A DNA stretch of 64,000 bases, taken from contig NC_081412.1 of assembly GCF_030272615.1 (NCBI RefSeq), positions 667,162,352 through 667,226,351 on the forward strand, given 5' to 3'. This document shows positions 33,479 to 46,783 of the stretch, piece after piece. A model generated the notes under the pieces. The model searched no databases, was not told the origin of the DNA, and worked only from the letters and a program-made list of their open reading frames with translations. Every line of letters starts with the position of its first letter. The stretch's first letter is position 1. The position numbers and the translations under genes were made by a program. Source of the DNA: Cryptomeria japonica. Taxonomy: Eukaryota; Streptophyta; Pinopsida; Cupressales; Cupressaceae.

Positions 33479-35750
33479 ATAAGGTCTAGAAATGGATTTT
33501 TGGAGACTCATACCCTGCTTTTTAGGCTACAAGTGGTGGGTATTTGAGCTCACTATATATTAGACCCATTCCTAGTGGCAATGGCATGTTCTTCATTCAC
33601 TTGTAGTTGTATCAAACTTTTTCTTTATGACATAGGGTGTCCTTCTTCTGTCAAAAGTGGTTAATGCACTTTGTCTTTTCATAAGGTGTTTAACTTTGCA
33701 TTTTGAATGCAAGTTTTGATTCAATTACACTTATACCTAGTGGACTACCCTTTGATCTTGATTTCAAACTTTGCATGATTTATATCATGGCTCCAAAATT
33801 GTGCCCTTGACTATGTGCTCTTATTCATGGTGATTTGAGTTTCATATGTATCTCCCTATCAGTGCATGTCCCACCTCTTAAGGCTTCTTTTTTCTATCTT
33901 TATTTGAAAAAAGGCTTGTTCACTATCACTGGCTATTGTTGAACTTCAAAATATGTTTCTTTGAAAGCTCCTCCATGAGTTTAGATAGCAAATAATCTTG
34001 TCCAATATAGCTCAATGTACCTTATTGTTGATCTTTATCAAAAAGTCTTTTACTGTCTTGGTGACTATAATTGTGTCTATAAAATGACTTGTTCTTTCTA
34101 AATGACTATTTTGAAAGTCCTTTAAAGGTTTGACTACCTCATACAAGAGGCAAACTCTAGCTACTTTGTGTTTACTATCATTGATGCTTGAGGTTGTCTG
34201 TTTGCAATATATATGCTGGTTTGAGATGCTTTTAACAAAAAGCCCTAAAATATTTGAAGAGAGCTAAAATATTTGAAGAGAGATCTAACAAAGAGGAGTC
34301 CATTTGTCCAAAACAAATTACATTTTCTCAGAACTTTACATTTTGAAATGCATTAGTATACAAGAATGAGCTCCTTGAATCAGACAAGCATAAGATAAGG
34401 GACTTACTTGTTATATGCATGAATTTTCTCTAAAAGAAACTCTCAATACTCTTCAAAAACATGGATCTCTTTTGTCTTCTCCAGTTACAGTCTCTTTAAC
34501 ACCCCTTTTTGTTGAAGGATGACTACTGTGATTGCTCTTTTGCTTTATGAAACTCCTCATAATCATTTAATACAAATGTATGAGGGCTTGCATGTAGTTT
34601 CATGGATAAAAAGGACTCCATTTTTGTGATAAAAGCATGAGATAAAGAGAAGACTCGATGAATAACTATAGCAAAAACCCTAGATCTATGAGAAAACTTA
34701 CTTTCTTCTCCCTTTTTTCTTTAAACTCTCATTTCCCTCTTTTCACTAAAAATAACTTGACTTCAACTTTCTCTTTCTTTGTAAGTATCTGTTTGAGCCT
34801 CAGATTTCTGCTCCTTAAATCCTTTTGCACTTGAACCTTTCAATGAATCAATCTTTGCCTTTTGGTTAACCCATGGAGGTGGAACTATGAGGTATGTTTT
34901 GCATGATTTGCATGAATATTCTTTGGGTAGACCTAACTCCATTTCTACAGTGAATGAAATAGAAATGGGGAAAAAGCACTAGAAAATACAAAGACAAAGC
35001 CCTAAAGCATCATGACTTAAGCTTCAACTTTGTTATATCTTAGTCTTAATATTAAATTATGAATCCTTCTTGACTTAAGTCCACATGGGAAGGTGCTTTT
35101 ACAAATATTTTGCAATGATAAATAGATAATTTTATTTACCTTTTACTTCTTTTGAATTTAAATGCCCTTTTCTAGCGAATTTTCCCTCCTATCATGCAAT
35201 GTGGAGCTTTATCCTTTCAAATAAACTCAACCTTGGTTTTGTCAATGTGGAAGCTTGAACTTTTTTTTAACATTTCCTTATTGGATAATACTAAGAAAAG
35301 TATCAAAATTTTAAAATTTTAAACTCTATAAACACCTTCAAGGTATTTAATATGGGTTTTTCATGGCTTAAACTCATAAACCCTCCCAAAACTCATAATA
35401 AAACATACAAGGCATATAATAAGACTATTTTTTGTGCTTTGAGTGAAAAACGGTTAACATTCTAGCAACCTCTCAGGGTTGTTTGCCTACTAAACATGAA
35501 GGATCAGTGGCCTTGAACATCCATTCGGCATAGGAGTTAATATGTGGCTTGGGAAAAACTTAGATTCAGACCCTACTCAGTTGATGGAAACATTTAACAA
35601 CTGCAAAACAAACTTCTAACAAGGATGAAAATCTGCATCAGCACTTATGAAACTGAAACTACAACTACTCAACTAAAAAAATTTGTGCCAAAGCACTTGG
35701 AGGAAAGAAATTTTAGCGTATCCTACTCTAGCCAATCAATCTTGAAACCT

Positions 35751-37626
35751 TCAAACAAATCCTTTAACTGATTGGTTAAAGTAGCTTCTTAAAGTGAATA
35801 AAAAAGGATAAATTACATGGTTCTGAAACATTGAAAAGAGCTGAAAGATGATTGGCAAGACAATCAACTGATGCAATACGTCTTGAAAATCATAGGCAAG
35901 ATCACATACCCTTAGATTTTGACCAAACACAATGTTGGTTTGGAGTGCATATATAGGTTGGATTTGTTTCTCTATAGTCGGAAACTCATGCTTGGCCTCC
36001 ATCCTAGAAAGATGCCTAATTGGGCATCCTCTTGAGATGGTAATCTTTGGGTTTTTACTGTTGGCTTCTTACATATCAGTTGCCTCCTTAACCACCATAC
36101 CAAACTGATTAGAAACATTCAGCTCATGAGAAACAAAAGAAAGGGCAATTGTGTCATCTACCTGATGATGTTGATCACAAACCTCTATTTCCAAAGGTAT
36201 CAAGATATTATCGAGATTCGAGAAATAAATTTCAATAATACTCACGAATATACTCACATCATGATCGACCTCATCATGCAAAGTATTGTTTAACACACTC
36301 TCTTGATTGTTTTCAAAGCTCATACCCTCGAAATAAGTGCCTTGTTGATTTTCTTGCTCTACTTGAACCAAATTTGCATCCATATTAACCTTTAGACCTT
36401 CCACAATCATGATGTCCTTCTTTTCTTCCTCATGGATGAACATCATGTCTATGAGATTTTCATGCTCTTGTTGATCACAACTTGGAAATTTTGTTAGTTC
36501 ACATAAAAAAAATTATCATTACTAGCAAATGAGGGAAGCTTTACAAACAAATCAACTTGACCTTGAAAATTGTCAACCTTTTCTTGATTTGGAACCTGAT
36601 GTTCCTTATCTATAGCCACTTTTACCTCTTGTTACAAACCTGATTTATCATTTTCAATATCTTGTACAAACATAACAGTAGGTGAAAGATCAATCTTTGT
36701 CTCTTCAAACATCTCCTCTTGTTGTCCTACAATTTTATGGTCTTAGGAAATTACAATAGCAGTGGGTTCCTCTATGGATGAGTTGATTCTACTAAGACAA
36801 GAAGGTTACTTCTGGAGAACGGTTTGGTAATCATGCAAAGGAAAGTATCTTCTAAAACTTGGGAAAAAATATTAATGAACCTCCTCTTTTATAGGTTCAT
36901 TTGGAATACAAGGAATTGGTTGAACTTCTTGAATGGGCTTTGCATAAGAATGTACTTGCTCAAGAACAGGTTAATGTACTGGAACTAGCTTTCTAAAACT
37001 TGGGAATGCAAATGTTCAAGGTTCTTCCTTTGCAATCTCTTGAAATGAGGGAGGACTCCTAAAACTTGGAGTTTCAAACTCGGGAGGTTTAGGAGACTCA
37101 CCTTGTCTAAAACTTGGAATTTTGTCCTTGGAATCCTCTTGCTTTGTAAGCAATAACTTCATCTCAGCCTCCATTGCATGAGACTCTCCTCAAACTGTCT
37201 CTTTTGTATTTCATACTACTAATCTGGAAGATAAGCTTGATAATCTTCCTACTCCTGCTACAACTCATAATATTATTGACATTCATAGTTATATCCTTGT
37301 TAACACTAATAATAATACTCTTGTTTTGGATAGGATAGTTGTTCCTGCAAATTAAATTCAATGGTTTTTAGTTGTTTAGTATAACCCAATATCATATTCA
37401 TCATTTCACTCAAATCCATACAATCAATGTTTTGAGGTTGATTTTGGACACGTGGAGTCTGATTGGAAGATTGAGCACAGGTAGGTGGATGATAAGCATG
37501 TTGAATATTTTGGCTATTGATTGTTGTATGGCTATTTGGATAAAAAATAGCATTGTGATTGTGTACATATGGAAGACTCATGGACAAAATTCTCATAATA
37601 AGGGGCTGGATATACATATTGTCCAT
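35751..37626 (-). pseudogene. Decayed internal ORF of element F
   Basis: Open minus-strand pieces at 37361-37164, 36446-36069 and 36002-35751 share a frame; 37626-37306 is in another. The protein is acidic to neutral and rich in Asn and Gln (EEEKKDIMIVEGLKVNMDAN; TPRVQNQPQNIDCMDLSEMM). The second phrase, with Pro/Gln-rich surroundings and a following helix (MILGYTKQLKTIEFNLQEQL), resembles the N-terminal region of some gypsy Gag proteins, but no Gag core or zinc knuckle is visible. Several stops. Function not assigned. Confidence 0.4.
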
Positions 37627-38040
37627 GAAAACTTGACATTGTTACTCATATAAAGGGCTGGAAATTGGAATAAGTGATTTCTTGAAACATACCAACACTT
37701 GTGTTTGTGAAACCAGAAGATCTAAAACTTGAGTTGTTGGGTGTGTGTGGATCTCACCTCCAAAAATTAGAATTGTGTGGTAAAGTTTTGAACTAGAATA
37801 GTTCAAACTATCCCACGGGGCATGCCAAAACTTGTTGTCATGAAGGATTGTGTTGTGTTGCTAAGTGTAAACTGAATAATCTTGTGAAACGTGGAATGAT
37901 CCTTAGGTGTGTGGGTTGCCTAACCTTGAGGATCGATCTCCAAAGAGGGTTGGTTCCCTGATGAAAACCTCCCAAAACTAACTAACTTTGCTGGAAAAAG
38001 GATAGAAAGCTTGGTGAAAACTGAAAACCCAAATCTATAG

Positions 38041-38055
38041 GAGGTGATTGCACCA
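38041..38055 (-). promoter_or_regulatory. Possible primer-binding site of element F
   Basis: The minus strand reads TGGTGCAATCACCTC, preceded by TT and an LTR-like end ATCACACCA. Supports a minus-strand LTR element with its 5' LTR to the right. Confidence 0.5.
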
Positions 38056-38058
38056 AAA

Positions 38059-39396
38059 TGGTGTGATTCTACTTGTTGTCCTAAACCAATAATCAACTAC
38101 AGAAAATACTTAAATTTGTTTCACAATTCAATTAAGATCATGAAATTCATAAATATTTCACATGTAGGTTTGAAGTTTCAATGTTTGTAGAAGGAAAACT
38201 AGGTTTTTGTAGATACTAATGACGGAAAACTTTATTAAACAAAGCATGCAACCTGAATTTAACATGAAATCTTCTTGTTTTCACAAAATATTAATGAGAC
38301 AAAACAAAGGATTTAATGTAAATCACAATGTTTCAATCGAATCATTCATATGACAATAAAAACACCAGAAATAATTGAAGAGGGATCTGCTATTTCTTAT
38401 TGAATGTTGAAAATAATTCTATTACAATGTTTAAAATCTGAAAATATTAGAGTTGCAATGATTTATTGTTGTATGTGTAAGCAGAAAAAAAATAACTAAC
38501 ACAGAGTGGAAGAGAAAAATAGACTTGTAGAAGAAGTCATGAGAAGAAGAAGGATTGAACTAATGTGCCTTCAAAAAACTAAAGATAGGTTAGTATTTTA
38601 TTTCTTTATTCTACTTTAATCATTAAAACTTGAATGTGAAGTCCCTTTAGGTCAGATTTTCTTGAAAAGAATGCAAAACTATCTCAATTTAAGTTTAGGT
38701 GGGCCCAAACTACTCCTTGATTGATGGGGCATGCATGTGATCTTGAAATGATATAGAACTGTCATATACTACTTGAAAAGCTCCTATTTTGTAAGCATGA
38801 ACTGTTGCATGAGTTGTTTTCATGCCTCCTTTTTGTCTTGCAATCTAACTGGTCTTGCATTGATTGTTTGTCTTTAAAAAGTATAGGGTCGGATATGATT
38901 AGTTCAATGCAATTAGGACCTTTAAAAAATTTTAAAATTGATACATAAAGACTCCAAACTGTTGTTTGAACATATATCAACTCATGAGAACTCATAGACA
39001 TGCATAGATTTGGTGTTATTTTACTGTAACCCCTCCATTTTAGGCATTGAATTGTTATTGAATTTAACACTCCATCATTTGATTCTTGGACTAGCTTCTT
39101 GAACTAATGTGCATGATAAGATAAGTTGCATTTGAGTTTGGAAATCAATTCATTCTTCTAGATATAGAACTTCAAATAGATCAAATTGTTGCATGAGGCT
39201 TTCTCAAACATAGGTTGAATTCTTTCTTTGATATTCCTTAGGCCTTGCTTAGAACTATCACTCTAGACTTACTGTTGCATGTATCTCATATGACCCCACT
39301 ATTCCTTCAAACCCTATGTTATTTTTCATGATTGCACACTAGTCTCTATCCTTTTCTTTAGAATCTATCAAGGATGTATTTTCTGAGTATTGTAGC
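38059..39396 (-). repeat. Probable 5' LTR of element F, first part
   Basis: AT-rich sequence from the primer-like site to the insertion point of element B. No gene. GTAGC at 39392-39396 is the left target copy of B. The sequence resumes at 52142. Confidence 0.45.
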
Positions 39397-41039
39397 TGTA
39401 GTGTCGTAAATTGTACGCACCCGCTAGGGTGGTACAATTTCACACCTAGTTTAGCACCCGCCTTAGTGCATTTTACATTCTGCATTGCATTTCTCCTTTA
39501 GCACTTAATTAATCAAATTAATTAGGTCTAAGGTCCTATTTCATCATTCTCTACATCATAAAATTGGGCCCTTTCACTAAAGCGCGCCCTTCGCATCTTT
39601 TCAATCAAAAACCCTAATTAAGTCCTATTTTGAACTTGGGGGCTTGGTTTTGGGGTCAAAACATCTCGAAATCACCTGTAACTTCGGGATTCTCTCTAAA
39701 ATCATCATATCTGACGGCCCTGAAAATTTGGTGAAAAGTTGTCGCGACCGTGGCGCCCGGAGTGCACATGGTCCCGGACATTTTTCTCGAAATTTTAGGA
39801 GCATGATCCAATCATAAAATAAAGCTTAACCCCAAGAAATTGGTGGGATATTCAATCTCTAGGTCGGCCAAAATATGAATTTACGATCTAGGGTTTCCTA
39901 CATAAGAGCTCTCTTTCCTCATTTGAGGGGATCCGATTTTTGTTTTCAAGAACTTCATATGCAGCGAAAGAGCAGATCTTGGAAGACTTCAACAAAATTC
40001 AACATCATTCTATCCAGCATCTATCAAATGCATTCATCTACTTAGGGCTTGGAAGACATTGAAGAACAATAGGAGATTACCGACTGAAGATTGGCTTGTA
40101 CTCCTCCCTTGAGGGTTGGGTATGATTTCATGTTGTTTTCATGTCTTTGCATAAGCTTCAATACGTCATTTATTCATGCTTTAGATCACATTGCATCTTG
40201 ATTTAGAGCATTTACATTATCATTTACAAGCAATTAGGGTTTACTTTCTAGGTTGCTCTAGTTTGCTTTCTTGCATTTTAGGACCTTGCACACACACTAG
40301 GTCTGCACACACAATACATTTTACAAAACAACTTGGCTATTCGTGGAGGTGGAAATCACCGAAGTGGGGGTTTGACTAAGGAAAAACCCTATATAGCTGC
40401 CCATACACCCTTTTTCAGATATCATTGCAGGTTTCGGGATTCGGACGACGCCGCGGGATACAGATCCGAAGAGAGAAGGTCAAGACAGCACTCTGTGTCA
40501 AGTTGCAGAGCAAAAGACTGGGACAGGGGCGCTGGGTGCCCTGGTCGTGCCAGGATAGGGGCACTAGGCGCCCTAGTCCGTGGGACAGAGGCGCTGGGCG
40601 CCCTGGTCCTCCGGACAGACAGCTTACAGACAGCTTCTCGACAGTGTTTCAGAGTGCAGAATAGCAGTTTCCAGTGCAGTTTTCAGGATAGTGGTGCCCG
40701 CGCTCCCGTCCTAAACATTTTCAGTCCGATTTTGACTCCGGGTAGATATCTGCATTCTTATTTCATCCTTGTATTTACAGCTGTTCATTGTTTAATCTCA
40801 ATTCTGCAATCTTGTTATTAGTTCATACTTGCATTTTGAGATTAGGGTTTGAACCTGTATCATTTTAGCTTCCAATTTCAACAAGGGAATAGAAATCCTA
40901 ATAGATATCCTGTGGCTCTCTCTTTCACCAAAAGAAGTAGCCAATTGTGCGATATCTCTAGGCTCTTTCGTATTCCGTAATGTGTGTCAAAAGGTAGGAT
41001 TAGGGCATGTTAACCTAGTCTCGCTTTTTCCCCTACACA
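39397..41039 (+). repeat. 5' LTR of element B
   Basis: 1643 bp against 1632 bp for the 3' LTR; they differ by scattered substitutions and small gaps (for example TGTAGTGTCG versus TGTAGCATTG at the start). This means the insertion is not very recent. TATA-like CCTATATAGC at 40388-40397 (3' LTR 51496-51505). A GC-rich triple repeat lies at 40519-40614. Confidence 0.93.
40519..40614 (+). repeat. GC-rich tandem repeat in LTR of element B
   Basis: Three imperfect units of about 32-34 bp built around GGCGCTGGGCGCCCTGGTCC, starting with GGGACAG or similar. Located 130-220 bp after the TATA-like word, so probably in the transcribed part. The 3' LTR has the same at about 51628-51724. Each unit holds the palindrome GGCGCC and can fold on itself. 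Confidence 0.75.
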
Positions 41040-41042
41040 TTT

Positions 41043-41061
41043 TGGTGAACCTGACGTGAAC
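41043..41061 (+). promoter_or_regulatory. Primer-binding site of element B
   Basis: TGGTGAACCTGACGTGAAC begins three bases after the LTR end. The TGG matches a tRNA CCA end; the tRNA was not identified. Confidence 0.75.
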
Positions 41062-41204
41062 TATCATTGCTTCCTTTTGCATTGCATTTGTTAGATCTAG
41101 ATCTAGATTTAGTGTGTTTTCATTTCATTTTCATTAAAAAGAAAAAAAAAAAAAGAGTGTGTTTCTTTGCATTGTGTGTTTAAATTTTATGCAATCTTTT
41201 CAAA

Positions 41205-42233
41205 ATGTCAGATTTTTATTTGCAAAATGTTCATGCTTTTGATGATTATTATGAGTATAGCCAAGATGAATTAGATGAAGCTTTAGATGAGTTTTTAAAC
41301 CCTAAGGATGCCAAACCTTCATTTTACCAAAAACTCATAAACCTTGTTACTATGCCATTTAGGTGTGATGAGAAAGGTAAGTCGAATGATTCCTCTCAAG
41401 GATACATTCCTATCCACTCTTCCCCTGAATCTAGTAACATGGTTGTTTTCAATAATCCCCTCTATGAGGAGATGTCTCCTTTTCAATCAAAAGACAAACC
41501 TTTTAACCGATATGATCATGCTTTGTTGGATGATGCTCTTGATGACTTTGTGGCTTTGTCGAAATCTTTAAACAAAAACAAGACCTCTAAATTGGTTAAC
41601 ATGATAAACTTGAATGAACATAATAAGCCTCTCTTTGAAGTCCAAGGTGCTTATCCTTCTCCTACTTTTCAAATTCCTAAATCACCTCTCCTTACTGTCC
41701 AAGGAAGGTATGATCATGATTCCTTTCGTACCCCGAATAAACCAATCATCACCGTACAAGGAAGAAAACCTATAAGTCCTTACAATTATGCTAAGCAAAT
41801 AACTAGAGAGAGTTATCATGCGGTTGCCCATACCTATCATACCAGAAATAATAGGCAACCTAATCCTCCTCCTGTTATACCAGTCTCTCTTCCTAATCCT
41901 CAACCAATCCTTCCTCAAGCTCCCCGTATTTCGCAAGTTATGGGTAAGGAATATGATCTCATAGAACAACTTAAAGCTACCCCTGCTAAGATATCCCTTT
42001 GGGATTTGATTCAAACTTCTTCCGCTCATCATGGAATGTTACAAGATGCCTTGAAAGATTTGAATGTTCCTCCACCGAATACGTCCAGTAATATAGCATC
42101 TTTTGTTAACTCTGTGATGAATCCTAAAGCTCAAATTGTGTTTACCCAAGATGAGTTGCCTACTAGTGAAATTCAACAACAATATGATCCCTTGATGATT
42201 GTGGTTGTCATGAAAGACACTGCTATAAGATGA
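41205..42233 (+). pseudogene. ORF1 of element B (N-terminal region and protease leader)
   Basis: 342 codons from the first ATG after the primer site. Residues 20-33 (QDELDEALDEFLN) and 105-119 (HALLDDALDDFVALS) look like a duplicated acidic helix. Residues 142-198 are three tandem 19-residue repeats with the core VQGxY (EVQGAY, TVQGRY, TVQGRK). From about residue 245 the sequence (YDLIEQLKATPAKISLWDL) is the conserved region that precedes protease in this family. No Gag core or CCHC knuckle is seen, unlike in D. The ORF ends at TGA 42231, in frame with the next ORF and just before the protease motif LVDNGSGLNVC. The TGA fits a CGA-to-TGA change. Confidence 0.8.
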
Positions 42234-42263
42234 ACACTAGTAGATAATGGCTCTGGCCTTAAT

Positions 42264-44546
42264 GTGTGTAGCATTAATTTATTGCATAAGATGAATGTGG
42301 ATACATCTCTTATTGAGCCTGATTCTCGTCCCATTCGTGGCTTTGACAATGTGGCTAAGACTTCATTAGGTATCATCACCTTACATCTCACAGTGGGACC
42401 TGTTACTTTGCCTACTCCTATCCATGTTATGCCGGGAAATTTAACATACAACTTGTTATTAGGGAGGCCTTGGATTCACAGCATGCAAGCTGTCCCCTCT
42501 ACATTGCATAGACAAGTTAAATTCATTTATAACAATAAGACATATACTTTGATAGGTGATACTAATTTTCAAGCTTGTCTACAAACATCTAATTCCAAAG
42601 GAGATTTTTCTAAGCCATCCTCGTCTAGTGATGACTCTTTAAACAAGAAACCTATCGATGAGTCTTCGCTCTCTGATGATCAAAATCCTTTGGATGAGTC
42701 TGGAACTCCTGAAGAAGATCCTTCTCGACTTGAAACTACACATAAAAAGGATTTTGATCCTGAGAAGGTTCTCGCAGAGGATGATTGGGGATCTCTTGAT
42801 TTTAACCCTACCTTTGTAGGTGAATATAAGGTTCCTTCTAGAGAAATTAAAGTTGAAAAGAAGGAAGAAGCTGAAAATCACAAAGTTGAAAAGAAAGAAG
42901 AAACTAAAAATCAATCAACCTTACCTGAATCTATGAGTAATAATTTTGTGGCCGCTTCTCAAACTTCTTCTTCCCACATCTATAATTATGAAGAGTTTGA
43001 TTCTTTGTCTTATGAAAAACCACCTTCTCTTCCTGAAATGGCTGATTGTTATGGTCGTGGTTTTCGCATTTTTGCTAAGCATGGGTATCATGGAAAAGGT
43101 TGTGGTGCTAATGAACAAGGGATAAGAGTTACTCTAGAGACTAATTTTCAACATTATGCCTTTGGACTTGGCTATAATCCCTGCAGACATACTAAAGCTT
43201 CTAAAAGACCATGCATTAGTGTTAATGCTATATCTACATCTTTATCAATACAACACCCTGAGTATATTGATGGGGATCCTTCGGGTGATTGTGCTTTGGA
43301 TATCTTCCCTACCGACGATGCTTTAGCTGAGTTCTTGGGAGCCTATGACACTCTTCCTCTTTATCATCACAATAGGGGATTCCCTTATTGTTTGAACACT
43401 GAAGCCTATTTTGGAAAAGAGATTGATAACGATAAGATTGTGAAAGAATTCCCTCAGTTAAAGGATACTCCTCAACAAAGTAATCTTCTCATAAGTGATA
43501 CCCTTGATGTTAAGTTGGATCCTTGCAACAAAGAGAAAGTTATTAAAATTGGAAAATGTTTGGATGAAGAGGAACAAAAACAATATGAAGAACTATTGCA
43601 TGAATTCCCTGAGATCTTTGCTTGGACATATTCTAACATGCCTGGTATAGATCCTAAGATTGTTACTCATAATATTGTCTTAGTTCCTGATGCTAAGCCC
43701 GTGAAACAAAAGATTCAAAAAATGAATCCTAAGGTGGCTCTGCTTGTTAAAGCTGAGATTGAAAAATTATTGGAGGCTGGATTTATCCGCCCTATTGACT
43801 ATTCCCCATGGATTTCAAATATTGTCGCTGTGGCTAAACCAGACAACAAAATAAGAATGTGTACTGATTTTCGGGATCTAAATAAGGCTTCTTTAAAAGA
43901 TGATTTCCCTCTTCCAAACATTGACATGATAGTTGATTCTATGGCAGAACATGCCTTGTTATCCTTCATGGATGGTTTTTCAGGCTACAATCAAATTTTC
44001 ATAAACCCTCAAGATCAATTCAAAACTGCTTTCACCACTCCTTGGGGTACGTTTTGTTGGATAATGATGCCTTTTGGACTTAAAAATACCGGTGCAACTT
44101 ATCAACGAGCGATGGCCCTTATCTTTCATGATTATATGCATAAGATTTTAGAGGATTATGTTGATGATATTTTAGCTATATCCTTTCTTCGCATGGATCA
44201 TGTTAAAATCCTCCGAGAAATCTTTGAAAGAATTCGTAAATATCACATGCGCTTGAATCCCCAAAAATGTGTTTTTGGTGTGGATAGTGGAAAACTATTA
44301 GGATTCATAGTTTCGCATCGTGGGATTGAGGTGGACACTAAAAAAATAGATGCTATTGTTAACATGCCACCTCCTCAAAATGTCTCTCAACTTAAAAGCT
44401 TACAAGGAAAGATTCAAGCTATTCGTAGGTTCGTGTCTCAACTTGCGGATCGTACCTTTCCTTTTACTCAACTTCTTAAAAAGGATATCACTTTTCAATG
44501 GAATGAAGATTGTCAGCAAGCATTTGAAGATTTAAAGTGTATTTAG
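42264..44546 (+). pseudogene. Protease-G-patch-reverse transcriptase of element B
   Basis: Same frame as ORF1, separated only by the stop at 42231. The active-site region LVDNGSGLNV lies between the stop and the next open start. Order: protease remainder with LLGRPWIHSM (about residues 65-75), an acidic linker, a G-patch-like motif (YGRGFRIFAKHGYHGKGCG, about residues 262-282), then RT with IRMCTDFRDLNKA, FMDGFSGYNQ, MMPFGLKN and the catalytic YVDD at about residue 632. RT copies the RNA into DNA in the particle. The frame ends at 44544-44546 where a small deletion shifts it; RNase H continues in another frame from 44537. The 'open start' here is GTG, not a real initiation codon. Confidence 0.93.
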
Positions 44547-46783
44547 CTAGTCCTCCTATTCTTCAACCTGCCAAACCTTCTAAACCCTTTCTTCTATATA
44601 CAGCTGCTTCTTCTCATGCTCTCGCAGCATTTTTAGCACAACATGATAAAGATGGTAAGGAATGTCCGGTTTATTACATAAGTCATACCTTACTCGATTA
44701 TGAGACCCGATATCCTGCGATAGAAAGACAATGCTTGGCTGTGGTGTTTGCGACTCAGAAATTGAGACATTATCTTTTAAATTCGGAAGTCCACGTCATG
44801 GTAAAGTTTGATCCTTTGAAGCATCTTTTCTCTAAAACTGATTTATCAGGACGTCTAGCTAAGTGGGTTATGATGTTAACTGAATTTGACCTTAAATTTG
44901 TTTCACAAAGAGCAATTAAAGGACAAGCATTGACCAATCACTTAGTTGAGGCCCCTTCGCCTTTCTCCTTCCCTAACCCTGAGTCCTTTCCTGATGACTT
45001 CATTCTTTCTATAGAGAAAGATGAAACTTGGGAGTTATACTTTGATGGCTCTAAGTGTCGTACGGGATCGGGGGCAGGTGTTGTTCTGGTTTCTCCTACA
45101 AAGAAACCTATTCCCTTATCATATCGTCTAAATTTCTTGTGTACCAATAACATTGCTGAGTATGAGGCTCTTATAGCGGGAATAAAAGCAGCCTTGGCTC
45201 TGAATATAAAACACATACATATCTATGGAGATTCGCAATTGATTATAAGACAAGTAACAGGAATGTATCAAGCAAAACAAGACAAATTATCACAATATAA
45301 AGACCTTGCTATCTCTTTATTACAAAATTTCGATTCTTATACCATGGAACCCGTTCCTCGAAAAGATAATCGACATGCGGACGCAATGGCATGTGTGGCT
45401 TCTCTAGTATCTTTAGAGGACCCTATGGTCGATCTTAATTTCGTTATTCACAATCTTATTTCTCCAGCTATTGAAGACGATTCTAGCTTGGTAACATGTT
45501 GTGACTTTGTAGATTTAGATGAATGGTTCTCGCATATCGTAAGATATTTGACTGATGGTACCTTTCCTAATTCTGCTAATAGGAACACTAGGGCTAGAAT
45601 CTGCAAGCTGTCTGCTAGATATATCATCCTTTCTAATGTCCTTTATCGAAGGGGTTATGATGGTCTTCTCCTTCGTTGTCTTAATACGTTGGAAATCCCT
45701 GTTGCTCTTGAAGAGGCACATTCAGGTGCCTGTGGGGGGCATTTTGGGGGCAAATCCTTAGTTCATAGATTGCTTCGTATGGGATACTATTGGCAAACTA
45801 TGCAGAAAGATTCCTTTTTATTTGTTAAGAAATGTCATCAATGCCAACAACACAATAATCTGATTCATGCTCCTGCCCAAGAACTTCGTTCTCAAGTAGC
45901 TTCTTGGCCTTTCTCCGCATGGGGTTTGGATCTTATTGGAAAAATCTCCCCTCCTTCATCTCAAGGACACACCTTCATTATAACAGCAACAGATTACTTT
46001 ACAAAGTGGGTAGAAGCTATTCCCCTTCGCTCTACTACTGCTGAAGTGATTTGTCAATTTCTTCTAGAAAACATTATTTCTCGATTTGGGATACCTTCCA
46101 CTATAATCTCAGATAATGGGACATCATTTAAGAACAAGGACGTGAAGAAATTCCTCGAGAAGTATCATATCAAACATCGATTTTCTACACCATATTATCC
46201 TCAGTCAAATGGTCAAGCCGAATCATCCAATAAGATAATTGAACAAATTCTTCGTAAAACCGTGAATAAGCATGGTAAGGATTGGAGTAACCAGCTAATC
46301 TATGCTCTTTGGGCCTACCGGACGAGTGTACGAATTGCTATGGGAACTACTCCTTATAATCTTGTTTATGGTGCTGACGCTATTATGCCCTTAGAATTAG
46401 AGATTCCATCACTTAGGGTTTCTCTCAAAGGTATAGTAGATGATGACTCTTATAGAGAACAACGACTTCAACAGCTTGAGATGCTTGATGAACAGCGCAT
46501 AAACGCTCTTGAGAATATTCAAGTGTATCACAAAACCCTACAACGAAGCTATAATGATAAGGTCATTCAACGTTCCTTCTTAGTAGGTGACTTAGTCCTT
46601 TATGAGAATCAGCGCAATGTGAATGCCTTACCTGTAGAAAAGGGAAAATTTAGTCCTAATTGGCTTGGACCATATATCGTTATTGAGGATTATGGATCAG
46701 GTGCTTACAAAATAGCGGATGTAGACGGTATGCCTCTTAAAGAACCTATCAATGCTATGCACTTGCGTAGATATTATGCTTAA
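44537..46783 (+). pseudogene. RNase H-integrase part of element B pol
   Basis: 748 codons continuing pol after the frameshift. The first ~130 residues are the RT-attached RNase H, apparently degenerate (LYTAASSHALAAFLAQ has Ala at the usual first Asp). A second RNase H follows at about residues 165-290 with LYFDGSKCRTGSGAG (D170), NNIAEYEAL and IYGDSQLI, and HADAMA later. Integrase: zinc region (HSGACGGH ... CHQC), core D465, D526 and E562 (DD35E spacing), then GPY/F-like tail with KFSPNWLGPY and final MHLRRYYA. Dual RNase H is typical of Tat-lineage gypsy elements. All integrase catalytic residues are present. Very similar to the integrase of element A. Confidence 0.94.

Larger units (their letters stand above)
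33484..39396 (-). mobile_element. Old degraded LTR element F (central part, minus strand)
   Basis: Evidence is a primer-like site on the minus strand (38055-38041), LTR-like sequence to its right (38059-39396, continued at 52142-53393 after element B) and a decayed low-similarity ORF on the minus strand (37626-35751). The direct copies at 10137-11010 and 52447-53393 may be parts of its two LTRs. 33484-35750 is AT-rich with no supported gene. No pol motif is seen, so F is probably a large non-autonomous element. The reconstruction is tentative. Confidence 0.45.
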
